The position numbers and the translations under genes are program-made. From positions 248,001 through 312,000 of the forward strand of contig OY762510.1 of the NCBI GenBank assembly GCA_963665935.1: DNA of 64,000 nucleotides. Direction: 5' to 3'. The notes under the pieces are model-generated. The model had not been told where the DNA came from. It did not search any database and saw nothing but the letters and a program-made list of their open reading frames with translations. Positions 55,468 to 64,000 of the stretch are shown here, in pieces (the first letter of the stretch is position 1; the number at the start of each line of letters is the position of its first letter). Source of the DNA: Syntrophus sp963665935. GTDB taxonomy: Bacteria > Desulfobacterota > Syntrophia > Syntrophales > Syntrophaceae.

Positions 55468-56839
55468 AATCTCCCTTGCTTTCCAATCCATAGGCCTTGA
55501 TTTTCTTGTGCAGATTGCTTCGCTCCAACCCAATGGACTCTGCCGTTTTTGAAATGTTGCCTTCAAATTCACGGAGTTTTTTTGCAAGATAAGACTTTTC
55601 AAAATCCATTTTGGCTTCCCGAAACGAACCGGCAGCAAAATCCAGCCCAAAATCCCGAAATGGCTCCACTTTATGGCCCTCTTTAGGAAGCGGAGGGATA
55701 TCTCTTGCGGATATGACGTTTGAGGTCGACAAAATGGCCAGCCGTTCAATAAAATTTTTGAGTTCCCGCACGTTTCCCGGCCATGAATGCTCCATTAAAA
55801 GGGCAATGGCATCTTCTCCAAGGACTTTTTTGGGTTCCCCCTCCTTCAAGGCATAATCGTTTAGAAACCGTTCCACCAGCAACGGGATGTCTTCCTTTCG
55901 ATTTCTCAGCGGCGGGACACTCAAGGGGATGACATTAAGCCGATAGAAAAGATCCTGTCGGAATCGCCCTTCTTCCATTTCTTTTTCAAGATCTTTATTC
56001 GTGGCGGCCAGCACCCGGACATCGACCTGGATGACTTTGTTTCCGCCGACCCGTTCAAACTTCTTCTCCTGCAGGATTCTCAATATCTTGGCCTGGGCCT
56101 TCAGGCTCATGTCGGCCACTTCGTCGAGAAAGATGGTTCCTTCATGGGCCAGATCGAATTTCCCTCTTTTTTTCTCCGTGGCCCCGGTAAAAGCACCCTT
56201 TTCATGACCGAAAAGCTCACTCTCAATGAGTTCCTCGGGAATCGCGGCACAATTCACTTCAACCAGGGGTTTGTCCGCCCGTTTGCTCTGGCGGTGAATG
56301 GCCCGGGCGACCAGTTCCTTGCCCGTTCCGTTTTCCCCCATGATGAGAATCCAGGCATTCGTGGGAGCCACGATGGAGATCATTTCCTTCAGCTCCATAA
56401 TCGGGAGGCTGCCGCCGGTCAGTTCATATTCCCGGCTGACCTTCTGTTTCAGTAAAATATTCTCCTCTTCCAGCCGGGACATATCCAGGGCATGTTTGAG
56501 CGTGAGAATGACCTTCTCCAGAGAAAGAGGTTTCTCGATAAAGTCGAACGCCCCCAGTTTGGTCGCTTTCACCGCGGTTTCAATGGTTCCATGGCCGGAC
56601 ATCATGACCACCGGCAGTTTAGGATGCTGATTTTTGGCTGTTTTCAGGACTTCCATCCCATCGATTCCGGGAAGCCAGATATCCAGAAGAACTAGCCCGG
56701 GAGGTTCCTCATCGAGGATTTTTATGGCCTCTTCCCCGCTGTTCGCCGTCAGAACCTCATAACCTTCATCAACAAGAATATCCCCCAGGGATCGGCAGAT
56801 ACTCTCTTCATCATCGACAATAAGAATATTTTTCAGCAT
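55466..56839 (-). CDS. ntrX: NtrX-type sigma54-dependent response regulator
   Basis: 457 aa. Receiver (ILIVDDEESICRS; phospho-Asp 53 in LVLLDIWLPG), AAA+ domain with Walker A GENGTGKELVARA, sigma54 contact loop GAFTGATEKKRGKFD, Walker B GTIFLDEVADM, and a Fis-type HTH (ISKTAESIGLERSNLHKKI). Activates sigma54 promoters when phosphorylated, most likely by the NtrY kinase encoded 96 bp upstream on the same strand. Confidence 0.95.
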   Translation of the reverse strand: MLKNILIVDDEESICRSLGDILVDEGYEVLTANSGEEAIKILDEEPPGLVLLDIWLPGIDGMEVLKTAKNQHPKLPVVMMSGHGTIETAVKATKLGAFDFIEKPLSLEKVILTLKHALDMSRLEEENILLKQKVSREYELTGGSLPIMELKEMISIVAPTNAWILIMGENGTGKELVARAIHRQSKRADKPLVEVNCAAIPEELIESELFGHEKGAFTGATEKKRGKFDLAHEGTIFLDEVADMSLKAQAKILRILQEKKFERVGGNKVIQVDVRVLAATNKDLEKEMEEGRFRQDLFYRLNVIPLSVPPLRNRKEDIPLLVERFLNDYALKEGEPKKVLGEDAIALLMEHSWPGNVRELKNFIERLAILSTSNVISARDIPPLPKEGHKVEPFRDFGLDFAAGSFREAKMDFEKSYLAKKLREFEGNISKTAESIGLERSNLHKKIKAYGLESKGD

Positions 56840-56935
56840 ACGGACTTTTATCTATCTTTTGGAATAAATTTTTTAAAATAATTTCGAATGGTTCATTTCA
56901 TAATTGCGACCACGGTCACAATACCTTTTGCCGGA

Positions 56936-59161
56936 CTACATCACGGTTTCCGCCGCCACGGGAAGATCAAAGGTGACAACCGTGCCGCGGGGTTCGTTGT
57001 TGGAGATGGTTATATGCCCGTGATGATCGGAGATAATGGAGCTGACGATGGCAAGTCCCAACCCCGTTCCGCTTTTCTTCGTGGAAAAGTAAGGTTCAAA
57101 GACCTTCATTTTGTACCCGGAAGGAACCCCGCAACCATTATCGGCAACCTCTGTGACGGCCAGATTTTTCCCCCTGTCATAGATCGTACGGATTTTTATC
57201 GTTCCTTCACTTTTATTCACAGCGGCAACGGCATTATCCAGAAGGTTGGTCATGACCCTCTTGATCTGCTCTGAATCCAGGATCACCTTCGGCATCTCTT
57301 CGCTCAGCTCAAACTCAAAGAGGATATCCTTGTGAGCATCCTGGTAAAGAGTCACGGCATCGGTAAGCGTTTCATTCAGATTGCCTGGAGCGGGACGCGT
57401 TACAGGCATCCTGGCGTAACGGGAAAATTCATTCACCAGATTCTTCAAAAGTTCAACCTGATCAATAATCGTTCGGGTGCACTCATAAAAGATGCCTCCC
57501 TGATCCCCTAGCTGCTCCCCATATTTACGTTGAAGCCTCTGGGCGGACAGTTGAATCGGCGTTAAGGGGTTTTTGATCTCGTGAGCCATTCGCCGGGCAA
57601 CTTCCCGCCACGCCGCCGCCCGCTCCGCCTGCTGCAGCTGGGTCAGATCTTCAAAGACGATCACCATCCCCATCTCATGGCCCTCGTCATCCCTCACAAG
57701 GGTCAGGGTCATGAGAATGGTCAAGGCCCCGTCCTTGAGCATCAGTTCCAGCTGTCTCTCGATCTGCCCCTTTGGACTTTTCTCCAGATCTTTCAGCAGG
57801 ACCTCGGCCAGAGCCATATGCTCGCTGAGCAGGATGTCTTCATATCGTCTGTTGATCACCCTCTCCAGCTTGATATCGAGCATTCTTCCCGCGGCTCCGT
57901 TAATGGTCGTAATAAATCCTTTTTCGTCAACGGAGATCACGCCGGCCGAAACGTTATGAAGAACCGTTTCCATATATTTCCGGCGCTGTTCCAGATTCAT
58001 ATTGGCCTGTTCGAGATTTTCCTTGCTCTCCTTCAAATCCCTTGTCATCGAATTAAAGGAATCCACAAGAACTCCGATCTCGTCACCGGCAACAATATCA
58101 ATCTGACGACTCCAGTCTCCTTTGGCAATGCGCTTTGTCGCATCGGCAAGATCAAGAATCGGCACCGTAATTCCCTTGGCCATGAACAAACCGAACCAGG
58201 TTGCCGAGAAGATAATGAGCAGCGTGATAATGGACAGGGTAATCAGGTAACTGATCTTGATGGGATTCTGCATCAGGTGAAGCTGACCGTACTGCTCTGA
58301 AGCCTTGGAAACGATGGATATTTTATCAACAATTTCGCGGGGGATGAAATAGCTGACCACAACGGCGCCAATGACTTCGGAAGGATGGGCGTTGGAATAA
58401 ATGGGGACCAATCCACTGATGAATTCCCCGTTCTCCGAGGGCTGAATGATGGACACCTCATTGCCGGTAAAAACCTCTTCCATAACCTGAGGGGTTGGAG
58501 ATAAGGGTTTGATGTCACCTTGCTCCGGACCAACAAACACCATGCCTTTTGTGCGATCATCCAGGTATATTTCCACAACCGAGGCCTTGATCTGCTTCTG
58601 CCGCTGCTGCACCAGCGTTTTCAGATAGTCGACCCTTTCTCCTTCATTGAGTTGATTTTCCATGATGTCGGCGCTCAACTGGCCGGCATGATACTTGGCA
58701 TTTTCTTCATACTGCCGGTAATAGATCTGAGCAACTTCCAGAGTTTTGTTCAGGGCGTCGCCCACTCTCACATTGAACCAGTTGTCAATACTGAAGGACA
58801 AAAAGTTACCCGCCACCAGGAAAAGAAGGATGGTGGGAATGAGAGAAAGGCAGACAAAAGCCGCCACCAGCTTCGTCCTCATTTTTGACCCGACAACCCC
58901 CTGCCGTCTTTCAAAAACGAGCTTCACAACATTCCGGATAATGAGAAAGATCAGCAGGATAATCAAAATGATATTGATGTTGATCAGACCGAAAATCAGG
59001 ATATTGTTCGACTCGGGAAGCAGGTACTCTTCGTGAAACAGGGAATGTTCAATAAAAGAGAAGCCGATGATGAACAGCACCGTTACGGCAATCAGGATGA
59101 GATCGCGACGCCTCCTGCTTCGTTCCTCGGGTCCGAGCGATATGCGGTTATTCTTTTTCAT
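56936..59161 (-). CDS. ntrY: NtrY-type membrane histidine kinase
   Basis: 741 aa. Three N-terminal membrane helices (LILIAVTVLFIIGFSFIEHS; NIILIILLIFLIIRNVV; FVCLSLIPTILLFLVAGNF), a periplasmic part, a fourth helix at about 290-315 (LITLSIITLLIIFSATWFG), HAMP, PAS (MLDIKLERVINRRYEDIL), HisKA with RMAHEIKNPLTPIQLSAQRL, and HATPase with LLDNAVAAV, VADNGCGVP and GTGLGLAIVSSI. Partner of NtrX; linked to nitrogen and envelope or redox signals in proteobacteria. Overlaps the DUF4390 gene by 4 bp. Confidence 0.94.
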   Translation of the reverse strand: MKKNNRISLGPEERSRRRRDLILIAVTVLFIIGFSFIEHSLFHEEYLLPESNNILIFGLININIILIILLIFLIIRNVVKLVFERRQGVVGSKMRTKLVAAFVCLSLIPTILLFLVAGNFLSFSIDNWFNVRVGDALNKTLEVAQIYYRQYEENAKYHAGQLSADIMENQLNEGERVDYLKTLVQQRQKQIKASVVEIYLDDRTKGMVFVGPEQGDIKPLSPTPQVMEEVFTGNEVSIIQPSENGEFISGLVPIYSNAHPSEVIGAVVVSYFIPREIVDKISIVSKASEQYGQLHLMQNPIKISYLITLSIITLLIIFSATWFGLFMAKGITVPILDLADATKRIAKGDWSRQIDIVAGDEIGVLVDSFNSMTRDLKESKENLEQANMNLEQRRKYMETVLHNVSAGVISVDEKGFITTINGAAGRMLDIKLERVINRRYEDILLSEHMALAEVLLKDLEKSPKGQIERQLELMLKDGALTILMTLTLVRDDEGHEMGMVIVFEDLTQLQQAERAAAWREVARRMAHEIKNPLTPIQLSAQRLQRKYGEQLGDQGGIFYECTRTIIDQVELLKNLVNEFSRYARMPVTRPAPGNLNETLTDAVTLYQDAHKDILFEFELSEEMPKVILDSEQIKRVMTNLLDNAVAAVNKSEGTIKIRTIYDRGKNLAVTEVADNGCGVPSGYKMKVFEPYFSTKKSGTGLGLAIVSSIISDHHGHITISNNEPRGTVVTFDLPVAAETVM

Positions 59162-59739
59162 TTTTGTAGGCGAAAAGGCTGGACATACCAGTCTGTCTCA
59201 AAATCCCGGAAAGATAAAAATATCCTGAGGAATTCCGCATAAAAGGGTAAGCGGTAATTCTCCCATTCGAGTTTGATGCGTGCGTAGTAATTCTGATCTT
59301 TGTTCAGATTCTTGATGTTTATGATGGGGACTCCATTGATCTCGGCCACCGCGAGTCTGGCCTTCTCAAATTCCTGAAAGCTCTCTGTCGTTCTCGGAAA
59401 AGTTGAAGTCACAAAAAAGGTTTTCTTGACTTGATTGTACTTGATGTTCTTTATCACCTCAAGCTCCACCAGTCTTTCATCAAGCCAGAACTCTTTATCC
59501 CGATAGAACTCTATTTTAAAAGAAAACGTCGTGGAGACGCCGGCGAGGATTGCCTTTTCAATATCCGGTGAGAAACGGGACACTCTGGCATAGGCCAGCA
59601 CATTCATCTTGTCGTTCGTAACCAGCACATCCTGTATTTTCATCCCTTCGGAATTATTACTCGCAACCAGGTGATAAAGGAAAGGAGCGAGAAATAAAAC
59701 AAGGATGGCCATCAATAGGATTGGAATTTTACTTTTCAT
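59158..59739 (-). CDS. DUF4390 family protein
   Basis: 193 aa. N-terminal membrane anchor (IPILLMAILVLFLAPFLYHL); periplasmic beta-rich part with ILAGVSTTFSFKIEFYRDK, KTFFVTSTFPRTTESFQEFEKAR and a C-terminal WYVQPFRLQK. DUF4390 genes commonly precede ntrY in this group; the protein may contribute to sensing by NtrY, which is an inference from linkage. Overlaps ntrY by 4 bp. Confidence 0.82.
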   Translation of the reverse strand: MKSKIPILLMAILVLFLAPFLYHLVASNNSEGMKIQDVLVTNDKMNVLAYARVSRFSPDIEKAILAGVSTTFSFKIEFYRDKEFWLDERLVELEVIKNIKYNQVKKTFFVTSTFPRTTESFQEFEKARLAVAEINGVPIINIKNLNKDQNYYARIKLEWENYRLPFYAEFLRIFLSFRDFETDWYVQPFRLQK

Positions 59740-59872
59740 GATTTTCTACTTCATTTTCTTCTTCGAATCTTGAACTTCGTCCGGAATAAAAAGCTTTCCT
59801 TATTAAGGTACGGTCAAAAGGAATTTTCCATGTTCGTTTCTAACAGGATTGACACTCCCGTGCAACTTCCTT

Positions 59873-60166
59873 TTAAGGAACGGGATGTTTCAGATTCTTC
59901 ACAATTCTAATGAGGAATTGCCCATTTTCGGCATCTTCTCTCTGAAAGGATATTTGTTCCGCTTCATAAAGATTATATTCTTTAACCATAAGCTGCTTGC
60001 GGATTTCCAGCGAATTTAAAACGGACTCTCTGGCATTCCTTGTGGCAAAGGTCAAAATCATTTCACAGGCCGGCTCCAGATCGATTGCCTTCCAGAAAAT
60101 TATTTCCGTATCCATATTCCTTTCCATTTCTTTCAAAGCGTTGAAATATTCCTCGCCATGCAGCAA
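59873..60166 (-). CDS. Hypothetical small protein upstream of ntrYX block
   Basis: 97 aa (or about 80 from an internal Met). EIIFWKAIDLEPACEMILTF and REDAENGQFLIRIVKNL, an alpha/beta type without known motif. Separated by 130 bp from the DUF4390 gene, and divergent from the polymerase gene on the other side. No function can be proposed. Confidence 0.5.
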   Translation of the reverse strand: MLHGEEYFNALKEMERNMDTEIIFWKAIDLEPACEMILTFATRNARESVLNSLEIRKQLMVKEYNLYEAEQISFQREDAENGQFLIRIVKNLKHPVP

Positions 60167-60257
60167 CGCAAGCTTACCGTAAAAATAAAAAAATGTAAGA
60201 AATTAATTTCTCGAAATCCGCCAAAGATCACCCGCAGAAGAGTCCGGAAAATTTTCC

Positions 60258-60286
60258 TTGAAAATAGAACAAATGTTCTATTTAAT
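60258..60286 (+). promoter_or_regulatory. SOS promoter: LexA-type box within sigma70 promoter
   Basis: TTGAAA (60258-60263), 17-nt spacer, TTTAAT (60281-60286). The spacer contains TAGAACAAATGTTCTA (60265-60280), a perfect palindrome with GAAC-N4-GTTC, the Gram-positive/deltaproteobacterial type of LexA box. LexA bound here would block the polymerase. It drives the Y-family polymerase gene about 95 bp downstream. Confidence 0.82.
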
Positions 60287-60384
60287 AAACTTGCGGACCG
60301 GAGCAAAGGCTCCGCACTGAAAATCGGCCGGATTCCTGCCGGGACATCGGTCCCTGGGGAGGGTTTCCGGGACGGCAGGGAAAT

Positions 60385-61701
60385 ATGATGAACGAGATGA
60401 TCTTCAGCCTCTCTTCCTGGCCCAGGGCCATTGTCCATATCGATGGGGATGCCTTCTTCACCTCCTGTGAAGAGGTGATCCATCCGGAGCTGAAAGGCAA
60501 ACCCCTCATTACCGGCGGAGAACGGGGCATTGTAGCCTGTGCCAGTTATTCCGCCAAAAAGAAGGGGGTTACCCGGGGCGTCCCTCTCCATCAGGCAAAG
60601 GTCCTCTGTCCCGATCTCATCATCCTGCCCTCCGATTATGAAACCTACAGTCTCTTTTCCCGGCGGATGTTCAACATCATGAGACGCTTCACCCCGGACG
60701 TGGAAGAGTACTCCATCGATGAGGCCTTCGCCGATATTACGGGAATGCGCCGGGTCCTGCGCTCTTCCTATGTCGGAATTGCCGAGCAGATGAAAAGGGC
60801 CATCGAGAGAGAACTGGGGCTCGGCGTTTCCGTGGGGGTCAGCCTGACCAAGGTGCTGGCCAAGGTGGGTTCCAAGCATCAGAAACCCAGCGGCTTGACG
60901 GTCATTGCCGGCCGCTCCATCGCCCGTTATCTGGAGCATCTCCCCGTCGGAAAGGTCTGGGGGATCGGCCCCGCCACAACCAGTTATCTAGGAAAACTGG
61001 GGATCAGGACCGCCCTGGACTTCGCCCGGATGCCGGAAGCCGCTGTGCGCAATCGCCTCACCAAACCCGGCATTGAAATCTGGCGGGAGCTGCGGGGAGA
61101 TTCCGTCTATCCCGTGATCCCCCAGGAGAAAAGCGTCTATGCGTCCATCAGCAAGATGAAGACCTTTGCTCCTCCATCTTCGGACCGGGAATACCTCTTT
61201 GCGCACCTGCTGCGGAATCTGGAGTCGGCCTGCATCAAGGCCAGGCGTTACGGCCTCGCGCCGCGGAAGATCCTTTCCCTTCTCAGGACCCAGGAATTCC
61301 GCGATCGGGGCAGTGAGGCCATCCTGATCCGCCCTTCCGCCCTTCCGCTGGAACTCTCCGGCCTGCTGAGGGAACTGTTTGAAATGCTCTACCGGGAAAA
61401 AGAACTCTACCGGGCAACGGGAGTTGTCCTGCTGGAGCTGAGGCAGGACACCAATGTCCAGTATTCCCTTTTTGAAAGCCCGATGAAGGCGGAAAAGATC
61501 CGGGAGCTTTATGAAGCCGTGGACAGCCTGAGCGGACGATATGGCAAGCACACCCTGCACCTGGGCGCCTCCCATCCCCTGGAGCAACAGGGTAAGGGAA
61601 AGCGGGGCACGCCCACCGTGCGGGAAGAGAGCCGTCTATACGGCGAGACACAGCGTCGTCATCTTGGCCTGCCGATTCTCCGGTTATCGCAAGACCGATA
61701 G
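60385..61701 (+). CDS. dinB: Y-family DNA polymerase (DinB/Pol IV-like)
   Basis: 438 aa. VHIDGDAFFTSCEEV (first metal-binding Asp), ACASYSAKKKGVTRGVPL, VEEYSIDEAFADITG (catalytic Asp-Glu), GLGVSVGVSLTKVLAKVGSK, VWGIGPATTSYLGKLGI (HhH thumb). The C-terminal little-finger domain continues to about 390; the last 50 residues are basic and poorly conserved. No clear beta-clamp QxxLF motif at the very end (QYSLFE near 363 is a candidate). Translesion synthesis in the SOS response. Confidence 0.93.
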   Translation: MMNEMIFSLSSWPRAIVHIDGDAFFTSCEEVIHPELKGKPLITGGERGIVACASYSAKKKGVTRGVPLHQAKVLCPDLIILPSDYETYSLFSRRMFNIMRRFTPDVEEYSIDEAFADITGMRRVLRSSYVGIAEQMKRAIERELGLGVSVGVSLTKVLAKVGSKHQKPSGLTVIAGRSIARYLEHLPVGKVWGIGPATTSYLGKLGIRTALDFARMPEAAVRNRLTKPGIEIWRELRGDSVYPVIPQEKSVYASISKMKTFAPPSSDREYLFAHLLRNLESACIKARRYGLAPRKILSLLRTQEFRDRGSEAILIRPSALPLELSGLLRELFEMLYREKELYRATGVVLLELRQDTNVQYSLFESPMKAEKIRELYEAVDSLSGRYGKHTLHLGASHPLEQQGKGKRGTPTVREESRLYGETQRRHLGLPILRLSQDR

Positions 61702-62108
61702 AATCAAAGGAATAATTTCGGTTCATGTTTCAAGATGGCATTCATCCCCGGCCAGTTTTTCAATGGACGGATATCTGACTTATTCCACCAAGCCTGACTC
61801 GGATTGCTCTTTAGCGGCAACCCGGAAATCAAAAGCCCAGTTAGCAATGTAGGTTCTCCATGGGACATTCCAAATTTGCTCTATCGGATCCGGTTTCGAA
61901 AAATAGGGCGAAGCACCTCTTAAGGATTTTTTAATTCGTCCTGCAGCAAGATCCCTCTTCGGATGCCTTGTGCCTAGGGATGCGCTTTTCAGAAGGTTAT
62001 CTCCAACATTAAGAAATGTTAAAAAATGTAAATATTCGCATTGACATGCCCCCACTTGTCGTTCATTATTTATCATAATTTTAAGAATTCTATGATTGGG
62101 AGGTGGAC
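61702..62108. other. Gap with promoter of secreted-protein gene
   Basis: No gene seen. Near the right end TTGACA (62041-62046), 17-nt spacer, CATTAT (62064-62069) is a plausible promoter. AATGTTAAAAAATGTAAATATT just upstream is an AT-rich possible UP element. Confidence 0.4.
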
Positions 62109-62999
62109 ATGAAAAATCCAAGAAAAGAGATTCTTTGGTTAGGAGTCATCGCGGTATTGGTCTTCATACTCTGCATGCCGATATCTTCATCTGCTGCTAA
62201 TGAGGGTGTACCGGATAGCGTACCAGCAGGTAAATTTATACAAGATGGAGTTATAAAAGATGTAACCGATAGCATATCCAGTAATCTTGCAAAAGATGCC
62301 CTCGTAGGAGAGGCAGCCAATGCGGCATCGGCTAGTGAAGGGATAAAAGATGGGGGGGTACAAGCTGCCGTAACGGAAGCTACCCCATGGGGTGCGCCGG
62401 TTCTGGTTTCGCCGAACTCCGGAACGGCACTTTATCATTATCCCAGAGCTACAACATTGGCATGGAAACCGGTAACCGGTGCCACATCCTATAAGGTGGA
62501 GCGGGCATATTATTCTGGCGGCACATGGCATGCCTATTCAGCGGTGACAGTCACTGGCAACACCAACTGTAAATATACATTCAATTTTGTTGGTGATCAG
62601 CAAGGACGCTGGCGGGTGACAGCCTATAAGCCATCAGTATACTCCACCCCCAGTGCCTGGTGGACGTTCTCGTACAACACCAAGCCTCAAATGGAGACGC
62701 CCATTCTTACAAATCCGTATCCCAACGAAGCCTTTGAACACTACCCCCGGCAAATAACGCTGTCATGGAAAATGGTTCCTGCCGCGGTGGGTTACAAGAT
62801 AGAAATCGCCTATTGTCTCTCGGATAAAGTGACATGCTGGAACTATACTCCCGTCACGATAACGGACGCACTAAAATCCTACTATACCTTCAATTTTGTC
62901 GGTGCACAGCCGGGCAAGTGGCGTGTCACTGCGCTGGGAGCTCCCACTTACCGAGATTCAACTCCTAGTGCTTGGAGATGGTTCAGTTTCGGCATCTAA
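62109..62999 (+). CDS. Secreted protein with two Fn3-like repeats
   Basis: 296 aa from ATG 62109 (GGGAGGTGG upstream). Signal peptide to about residue 31 (LGVIAVLVFILCMPISSSAA). Then a polar helical segment and two homologous repeats: PVLVSPNSGTALYHYPRATT...YTFNFVGDQQGRWRVTAY (about 100-190) and PILTNPYPNEAFEHYPRQIT...YTFNFVGAQPGKWRVTAL (about 200-290). Extracellular or surface protein, function unknown. Followed by a strong terminator. Confidence 0.75.
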   Translation: MKNPRKEILWLGVIAVLVFILCMPISSSAANEGVPDSVPAGKFIQDGVIKDVTDSISSNLAKDALVGEAANAASASEGIKDGGVQAAVTEATPWGAPVLVSPNSGTALYHYPRATTLAWKPVTGATSYKVERAYYSGGTWHAYSAVTVTGNTNCKYTFNFVGDQQGRWRVTAYKPSVYSTPSAWWTFSYNTKPQMETPILTNPYPNEAFEHYPRQITLSWKMVPAAVGYKIEIAYCLSDKVTCWNYTPVTITDALKSYYTFNFVGAQPGKWRVTALGAPTYRDSTPSAWRWFSFGI

Positions 63000-63052
63000 G
63001 AAGCGCTTTTTATTATAAGGAAAAGTTCATCGTAAACATATCCATAAATTGA

Positions 63053-63092
63053 GAGAGGGGATATTCCTGTGATGACTGGAATATCCCCTCTC
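63053..63092 (+). terminator. Strong hairpin terminator, 15-bp perfect stem
   Basis: GAGAGGGGATATTCC (63053-63067) with GGAATATCCCCTCTC (63078-63092), loop TGTGATGACT. No long T-run, but the stem is very stable; ends the secreted-protein transcript. Confidence 0.8.
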
Positions 63093-63167
63093 TTCAGCGG
63101 CAGATTCACTTGATCTTACCGTTTGTTTTCTGCAATTATCTTGATCAACTATCAAAATTTATTCTGA

Positions 63168-63374
63168 TTAAAACGAGACCTTTTCCGGGACCTTGATGTC
63201 CAGTGCTTTTTCCAGCCATTCCGCCACCAGGCGACGATGGCGGAATTTTCCAGGGGACTCCCAGCACAGCATGACGGCATCCGGACCAAGGTCTTCATAA
63301 ACCTGCCGCGGGTCCAGTTTTGAAACCCTCCTGACAAAATCCAAAAATTTATCTTTCTGAAAAGCAATTGTTTC
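63168..63374 (-). pseudogene. DUF488-like gene relic (C-terminal part)
   Basis: A minus-strand frame, closed by a stop at 63375-63377 on its 5' side, reads DKFLDFVRRVSKLDPRQVYEDLG, DAVMLCWESPGKFRHRRLVAEW and LEKALDIKVPEKVSF-stop. The LCWE-x-PG-x-F-x-HRRLVAEWLE string is the C-terminal signature of DUF488 proteins. No start and no N-terminal part, so it is a decayed remnant of about 69 codons. Confidence 0.7.
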
Positions 63375-63546
63375 TCATTATCGTCGGATGCTGTATAGTG
63401 TGTAAGAATGGGGAGCATGGCTCAAGAATGACGATAAAAAAATATATTGGTGATTTCCTCAAATATCCTTGAAGCATTCGAAACAAAGGTTTACCAAGAT
63501 TTAAATTTTTTTGTGAGCGGCTCTGCCTTATTGAAAAGGGAATGCC

Positions 63547-64000
63547 ATGCTTTTCCGCACCGTGATTACCCGATTTGGGGTCATCAAACTGACAGGGATT
63601 TTAACGGCCTTTTGTGTCGTTCTTTCCCTGTCGTTTTACCTGGCATTTGCCTTTGTTGCCGGTGAAGTTCGCGGTATCGGTATTTTTCTTTCCCTCTTGA
63701 TTCCCTCGTTGGTTGCGCCTCCCGTCTGTATCCTCCTTTTAAGACTTAACCGTTCTCTCTATCGGGTTCAAGAAGAGCTCTTGAGAATTCAGGAGGGGCT
63801 GGAGAGAAGAGTTGCGGAAAGAACAGAGGAACTGGACGAAAAAAACGAACGGTTGAGAGAGGAAATTCAAGAGAGAAAGCAGGCGGAAGCGGCTCTGCAA
63901 CGCGAGCACGTTTTGCTCCAGACCGTGATGAACAGCGCGGGGAACGCTCACCTCGCGTACCTCGACCGCTCTTTCAATTATGTGCTTGTCAACGAGACCT
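63547..64000 (+). CDS. Membrane sensor kinase with PAS domain, N-terminal part (cut by window end)
   Basis: First 151 residues from ATG 63547 (AAAGGGA upstream). Two membrane helices (IKLTGILTAFCVVLSLSFYL; GIFLSLLIPSLVAPPVCILL), then a long coiled coil (RRVAERTEELDEKNERLREE) and the start of a PAS domain (LLQTVMNSAGNAHLAYLDRS). This layout is typical of sensor histidine kinases or GGDEF proteins; the catalytic part lies outside the window. Confidence 0.75.
   Translation, partial: MLFRTVITRFGVIKLTGILTAFCVVLSLSFYLAFAFVAGEVRGIGIFLSLLIPSLVAPPVCILLLRLNRSLYRVQEELLRIQEGLERRVAERTEELDEKNERLREEIQERKQAEAALQREHVLLQTVMNSAGNAHLAYLDRSFNYVLVNET

Noticed and set aside
60158..60388. 76-aa plus-strand frame before the Y-polymerase
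   Set aside because: It would run across the SOS promoter and LexA box, so it is not a plausible gene.

Overview
The window (64 kb) looks like chromosome of a Gram-negative, anaerobic deltaproteobacterial lineage, Syntrophus/Smithella-like (Desulfobacterota). This is inferred from the ntrX-ntrY-DUF4390 block, purC, dnaJ, a DUF3568 lipoprotein, a tripartite efflux operon with an outer-membrane lipoprotein, and the codon/GC style. No rRNA and no complete canonical tRNA gene was seen.

1-31,176: most of a temperate, contractile-tailed prophage; its left end lies outside the window. Read right to left on the minus strand: Cro-like and CII-like regulators, DNA-related genes (zinc-finger proteins, P4/D5-type helicase, Toprim primase), terminases, a gpW-like protein, portal, prohead protease with a nested scaffold gene, decoration protein and major capsid protein (lambda-type head order), then a lysis and secreted-protein island, then gpFII-like, gpZ-like, Mu gp37-like and DUF2635-like genes, so the tail sheath should lie just off the left edge. 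On the plus strand are the repressor, a two-gene accessory unit, and a repressor-controlled rightward unit that ends in a tyrosine integrase.

The most interesting part is 28.08-29.62 kb. A sigma70-type promoter with the same operator as the cro promoter (ATACATGTAT in the spacer) reads into a perfect 17-bp inverted-repeat domain, a tRNA-like fold lacking an anticodon arm, two small genes and about 780 nt of non-coding, hairpin-dense sequence. This resembles the very large ornate phage RNAs (GOLLD/ROOL type) in size, prophage setting and tRNA neighbourhood; class membership could not be tested here.

31,131-41,898: the phage integrase gene ends next to a 46-bp 3' half of tRNA-Thr, and a second, slightly different 46-bp copy lies 10.7 kb further on, so a second element is stacked on the same target. 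It has no integrase and carries two membrane-protein genes, a FIST sensor gene split by a complete IS66-family element (8-bp target duplication CTTGAAGA), a hybrid histidine kinase, integron-cassette-like remnants with a VOC protein, and a secreted protein.

41,899-64,000: core-like chromosome. It holds an MgtA/B-type P-type ATPase, a four-gene ABC/HlyD/TolC-type efflux operon, a YihY-family gene split by an IS200-like element, a metallo-beta-lactamase-fold hydrolase, purC, dnaJ, a DUF3568 lipoprotein, ntrX/ntrY/DUF4390 on the minus strand, a Y-family polymerase behind a LexA-type GAAC-N4-GTTC box, a secreted repeat protein, a DUF488 gene relic, and the start of a sensor kinase cut by the window end.
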